Origin: an uncultured Ruminococcus sp.
GTDB lineage: Bacteria > Bacillota > Clostridia > Oscillospirales > Acutalibacteraceae
Length of the DNA stretch: 6,691 nt
Reading direction: 5' to 3'
Assembly (NCBI GenBank): GCA_937892835.1
Contig: CALBHM010000107.1
Coordinates: 1-6,691, forward strand
Every line of letters begins with the position of its first letter. Positions within the stretch are counted from its first letter, which is position 1. Made by a program: the position numbers and the translations under genes. The notes under the pieces were generated by a model. It was not told the DNA's origin. It did not search any database and worked only from the letters and a program-made list of their open reading frames with translations. Shown piece by piece: positions 4,396-6,691 of the stretch.

Positions 4396-5166
4396 ATGAC
4401 GACAAAGATTAAAAAATACTGGTTTATGTTTACGGAACTTGTCAGGAGAGATTTTATAGCGAGATACAAAAAAACATTTTTAGGGGTTTTATGGAGTGTA
4501 CTCAATCCGGTATGTGAATTTTTTGTAATGAGAATGATATTTACGAATTTCTTCGGGAGGGATACACCATACTATACAACATATCTTTTCACAGGTGTAA
4601 TGGTGATGTCATTGTTTTCCGGTTCGACAACAAGCGGAATGTCAGCACTTACATCAAATTCGGGAATAATAACGAGTCTTAACACACCGAAAATATTGTT
4701 TCTGCTCTCATCGAATGTAGCGAATCTTATAAATTTTGGAATGACGCTTATAATATATTTCATATTCATGCTGATAGACGGACTGACGTTCAGACCTGTA
4801 ATGCTGCTTATGCTGTATCCGATAATATTCCTTGTAATATTCAATATAGGAACAGGAATGATACTTTCAGCAATGTATGTAATGTTCAAGGATATGCAGT
4901 ATATATACGGTATATTTTTAAAGCTTCTCTCATATGTATCAGCGATATTTTACTATGTTGACAAATATGATGAAACAATACAGAAGATATTTCTTATAAA
5001 TCCTGTATATGATTATATAACATATATCCGTACAGTAGTGATATATAATGAAGTGCCGCCGCTGTATCTGCATCTTATATGCGGAGGATATGCACTTGGA
5101 ACATTGCTTATAGGTTCGCTTATATATAAATTCAACAGTCAGAAATTTGTTATTCATATGATATAA
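4396..5166 (+). CDS. ABC-2 type permease for polysaccharide export
   Basis: Encodes 256 aa, normal size for Wzm/KpsM/TagG-type permeases; AAGGGGA (4384-4390) lies just before the ATG. The N-terminal cytoplasmic helix carries the family signature RRDFIARYKKTFLGVLWSVLNP (17-38). Six hydrophobic segments follow: about 28-50, 62-82, 108-128, 135-163, 170-188 and 223-246, with the conserved INP (201-203) before the last. Such permeases pair with an ATPase (Wzt/KpsT/TagH) to export lipid-linked glycans across the membrane. No ATPase gene is in the window, and a terminator follows directly, so the partner must be encoded elsewhere. Substrate unknown. Codon use is strongly biased to ATA for Ile and GTA for Val, unlike int and the upstream membrane-protein gene. 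Confidence 0.88.
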   Translation: MTTKIKKYWFMFTELVRRDFIARYKKTFLGVLWSVLNPVCEFFVMRMIFTNFFGRDTPYYTTYLFTGVMVMSLFSGSTTSGMSALTSNSGIITSLNTPKILFLLSSNVANLINFGMTLIIYFIFMLIDGLTFRPVMLLMLYPIIFLVIFNIGTGMILSAMYVMFKDMQYIYGIFLKLLSYVSAIFYYVDKYDETIQKIFLINPVYDYITYIRTVVIYNEVPPLYLHLICGGYALGTLLIGSLIYKFNSQKFVIHMI

Positions 5167-5175
5167 AATAATGAG

Positions 5176-5212
5176 ATGACCGGTATATTTTTGTATGCCG
5201 GTTATTTTATTT
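5176..5212 (+). terminator. Terminator of the permease gene
   Basis: ATGACCGGTATA (5176-5187) pairs with TATGCCGGTTAT (5194-5205), 12 pairs with two G-U, loop TTTTTG, then TTTATTT. It separates the permease from the glycosyltransferase gene. Confidence 0.85.
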
Positions 5213-5239
5213 GACTAAAATATATTTTTATGTTATACT
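5211..5239 (+). promoter_or_regulatory. Promoter of the glycosyltransferase gene
   Basis: TTGACT (5211-5216), 17-bp spacer, TATACT (5234-5239). The -35 begins in the T-tail of the preceding terminator, so the two are tightly packed. Start near 5246. Confidence 0.8.
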
Positions 5240-5278
5240 AAAAATAAATATGCATATTTGTAATTGCGGAGGTTTTTT

Positions 5279-6526
5279 ATGAATGGTGAGGATTTGTCAG
5301 AGATAAAATCTGATTTGAAATATGAAAAACAACAGCTTCATAATATAGTTACAAAAATGAATATTCAGTATGAAATGCTTCAGAGGCAGATAAATCAGCT
5401 TTATGACGAAAATACAAGGCTGAGGCAGGAGCTTGTGCAGAAAAGCGATGAGCTTAAAATCCTTGAAGCTCGTGATTATCAGTATATGCTCCATCAGAGT
5501 CAGGTTTTTTCAAGAAAGCTTAAAAGGCTTGAGGATTATGCTGAAAGAGGTGAAAAGCCGCTTGTTTCGGTGATAATCTCAGTATATAATACAGAAAAGT
5601 ATCTTGTTCAGTGTCTTGAAAGCGTAAAAAATCAGACTCTTGAAAATATTGAGATAATATGTATAGATGATGGTTCATCTGACAGCAGCCGCAGCATAAT
5701 TGAAGAATACTGTAAATCAGACGGCAGATTCATGCTTATTGCAAACAATAAAAATCAGGGGGCAGGTATTTCAAGAAACAAAGGCCTTAAAGCTGCTCAT
5801 GGCAAGTATATCATATGCCTTGATTCAGATGATTTCTTTGAACCGCAGTTCCTTGAAAAGATGACCGGATATGCAGAAAAGAAAGCTGCTGATGCGGTAA
5901 TATGCAGGTCTGACCTTTATTATACTGATACAGGACGGTATGAGGACAACAATTCAAGCATAAATGACAGAGTTTTGCCTGAAAAGGAAGTATTTACATT
6001 TCTTGATATGCCGTTTTATATACTGGATTTCTGTGTCGGCTGGGCATGGGACAAGCTTGTAAGAAGAAGTCTTATAACTGATTATGATATATCATTTCAG
6101 GAGAATGTCAGAAGAAATGAAGATGTTGTATATACCTGCGGAGTAATGATTTCAGCGTCAGCAATAGCAATACTTGACTATAAAGGCGTACATCACCGCA
6201 AATCAACGAATACAAGCCTTGAGGATACCTATTCAGAAGCACCGGATTCATTCTACAGGGCGGGAATGGAGCTTTTAAAAAGACTTCAGTATCAGGGAAA
6301 AGCTGAATTTCTTGAAAAAAGCTATGTAAACAGATGCCTTGGGAAAAGCATATATTATCTTAATCAGCTTAAAAATATGGATATCGAAAAGTATGATTAT
6401 ATAAAAAATATGTTAAAAGCACAGTATTTCAGCGATATGAAAATTTTAAAGCATAAGAATGAAAAAGATTATTTCTATCAGAAAAAAGCATATGAAGTTT
6501 TTCTTGATATAATAAATGAAAAATAA
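5279..6526 (+). CDS. Family 2 glycosyltransferase with N-terminal coiled coil
   Basis: Encodes 415 aa from the ATG at 5279, which has GGAGG (5268-5272) 6 nt ahead; the longer frame from TTG at 5264 would include the Shine-Dalgarno and is rejected. Residues about 7-88 are charged with heptad-like hydrophobics (IVTKMNIQYEMLQRQINQLYDENTRLRQEL), a predicted coiled coil. From 95 follows a GT-A fold: VSVIISVYNTEKYL (96-109), IDDGSSDSS (129-137), NQGAGISRNKGL (159-170) and the metal/nucleotide-sugar DxD motif LDSDD (181-185). GWAWDKL (254-260) and RRNEDVVY (278-285; D282 the likely catalytic base) are typical of the family. No membrane helix is evident, so it is probably cytoplasmic or membrane-associated. 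It would transfer a sugar in surface-glycan synthesis; donor and acceptor unknown. It lies next to the export permease but in a separate unit. Confidence 0.9.
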   Translation: MNGEDLSEIKSDLKYEKQQLHNIVTKMNIQYEMLQRQINQLYDENTRLRQELVQKSDELKILEARDYQYMLHQSQVFSRKLKRLEDYAERGEKPLVSVIISVYNTEKYLVQCLESVKNQTLENIEIICIDDGSSDSSRSIIEEYCKSDGRFMLIANNKNQGAGISRNKGLKAAHGKYIICLDSDDFFEPQFLEKMTGYAEKKAADAVICRSDLYYTDTGRYEDNNSSINDRVLPEKEVFTFLDMPFYILDFCVGWAWDKLVRRSLITDYDISFQENVRRNEDVVYTCGVMISASAIAILDYKGVHHRKSTNTSLEDTYSEAPDSFYRAGMELLKRLQYQGKAEFLEKSYVNRCLGKSIYYLNQLKNMDIEKYDYIKNMLKAQYFSDMKILKHKNEKDYFYQKKAYEVFLDIINEK

Positions 6527-6544
6527 CGCTGATTCGATATAAGT

Positions 6545-6599
6545 AAATATCCGCCCAATTGAAAAATAATATCAGTAAGTAAGGGCGGGTATAAAAGTT
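6545..6599 (+). repeat. 55-bp direct repeat, copy 1
   Basis: Identical to 6637-6691. It contains an inverted repeat, TATCCGCCC (6548-6556) with GGGCGGGTA (6583-6591), 9 pairs with one G-U, around a 26-nt A/T-rich loop. Five T follow at 6598-6602, so this copy may help terminate the glycosyltransferase transcript, though the T-run is six bases from the stem. Confidence 0.85.
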
Positions 6600-6636
6600 T
6601 TTGTTCACCACAGAACATAAACGTTTATAGTAAAAA

Positions 6637-6691
6637 AAATATCCGCCCAATTGAAAAATAATATCAGTAAGTAAGGGCGGGTATAAAAGTT
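6637..6691 (+). repeat. 55-bp direct repeat, copy 2, reaching the window edge
   Basis: Same 55 bases as 6545-6599, 92 bp downstream. The match runs to the last base, so the repeat may be longer and further copies may follow. The 37-bp spacer (6600-6636) contains TGTTC/GAACA (6602-6606, 6613-6617) and the perfect palindrome ATAAACGTTTAT (6617-6628). Confidence 0.85.

Noticed and set aside
5264..5278. Upstream TTG start for the glycosyltransferase
   Set aside because: It would translate through the Shine-Dalgarno that serves the ATG at 5279.
6545..6691. Possible CRISPR array (two repeats, 37-bp spacer)
   Set aside because: Only two units, the 55-bp repeat is longer than usual, the spacer is itself palindromic, and no cas gene is in the window.

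Overview
The window looks like a low-GC anaerobic Firmicute of the gut or rumen Clostridia, possibly Ruminococcus or a relative. This rests on A/T-rich intergenic DNA, strong Gram-positive promoters and Shine-Dalgarno sites, a Tn916-type sigma/xis/int module, and general gene flavour; the genus is a guess. The window holds two kinds of DNA separated by a tRNA gene.

Left part (1 to about 3050): the integration end of an integrative element. In order it has the 3' part of an HTH regulator gene, a small sigma-factor-like gene overlapping it by one base, a roughly 330-base gene-free stretch rich in palindromes and stem-loops, an excisionase gene (xis), and a full-length tyrosine recombinase gene (int, 441 aa, all catalytic residues present). 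Xis and int each have their own promoter candidate and a strong Shine-Dalgarno. After int come GGTAGAAA-type repeats (likely Int arm sites) and then the 3' end of a tRNA-Leu(UAA) gene on the minus strand, the probable attachment target. The other end of the element lies left of the window.

The most unusual part is 2792-2910. On the minus strand there is a promoter with a perfect TATAAT, then a strong intrinsic terminator overlapping the int stop codon. Together they predict a roughly 70-nt RNA antisense to the 3' end of int. The same segment matches the 5' end of the nearby tRNA-Leu at 25 of 30 positions without gaps, and an operator-like dyad covers the promoter's -35.

Right part (from about 3088): host chromosome. 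tRNA-Leu has a consensus promoter and its own terminator on the minus strand. Then come three plus-strand genes, each with its own 17-bp-spaced promoter: a four-helix membrane protein of unknown function, an ABC-2 type polysaccharide-export permease without its ATPase in the window, and a family 2 glycosyltransferase with an N-terminal coiled coil. The last two suggest surface-glycan synthesis and export. A MITE-like nested inverted repeat lies between the first two, and two 55-bp direct repeats end the window, the second cut by the edge.
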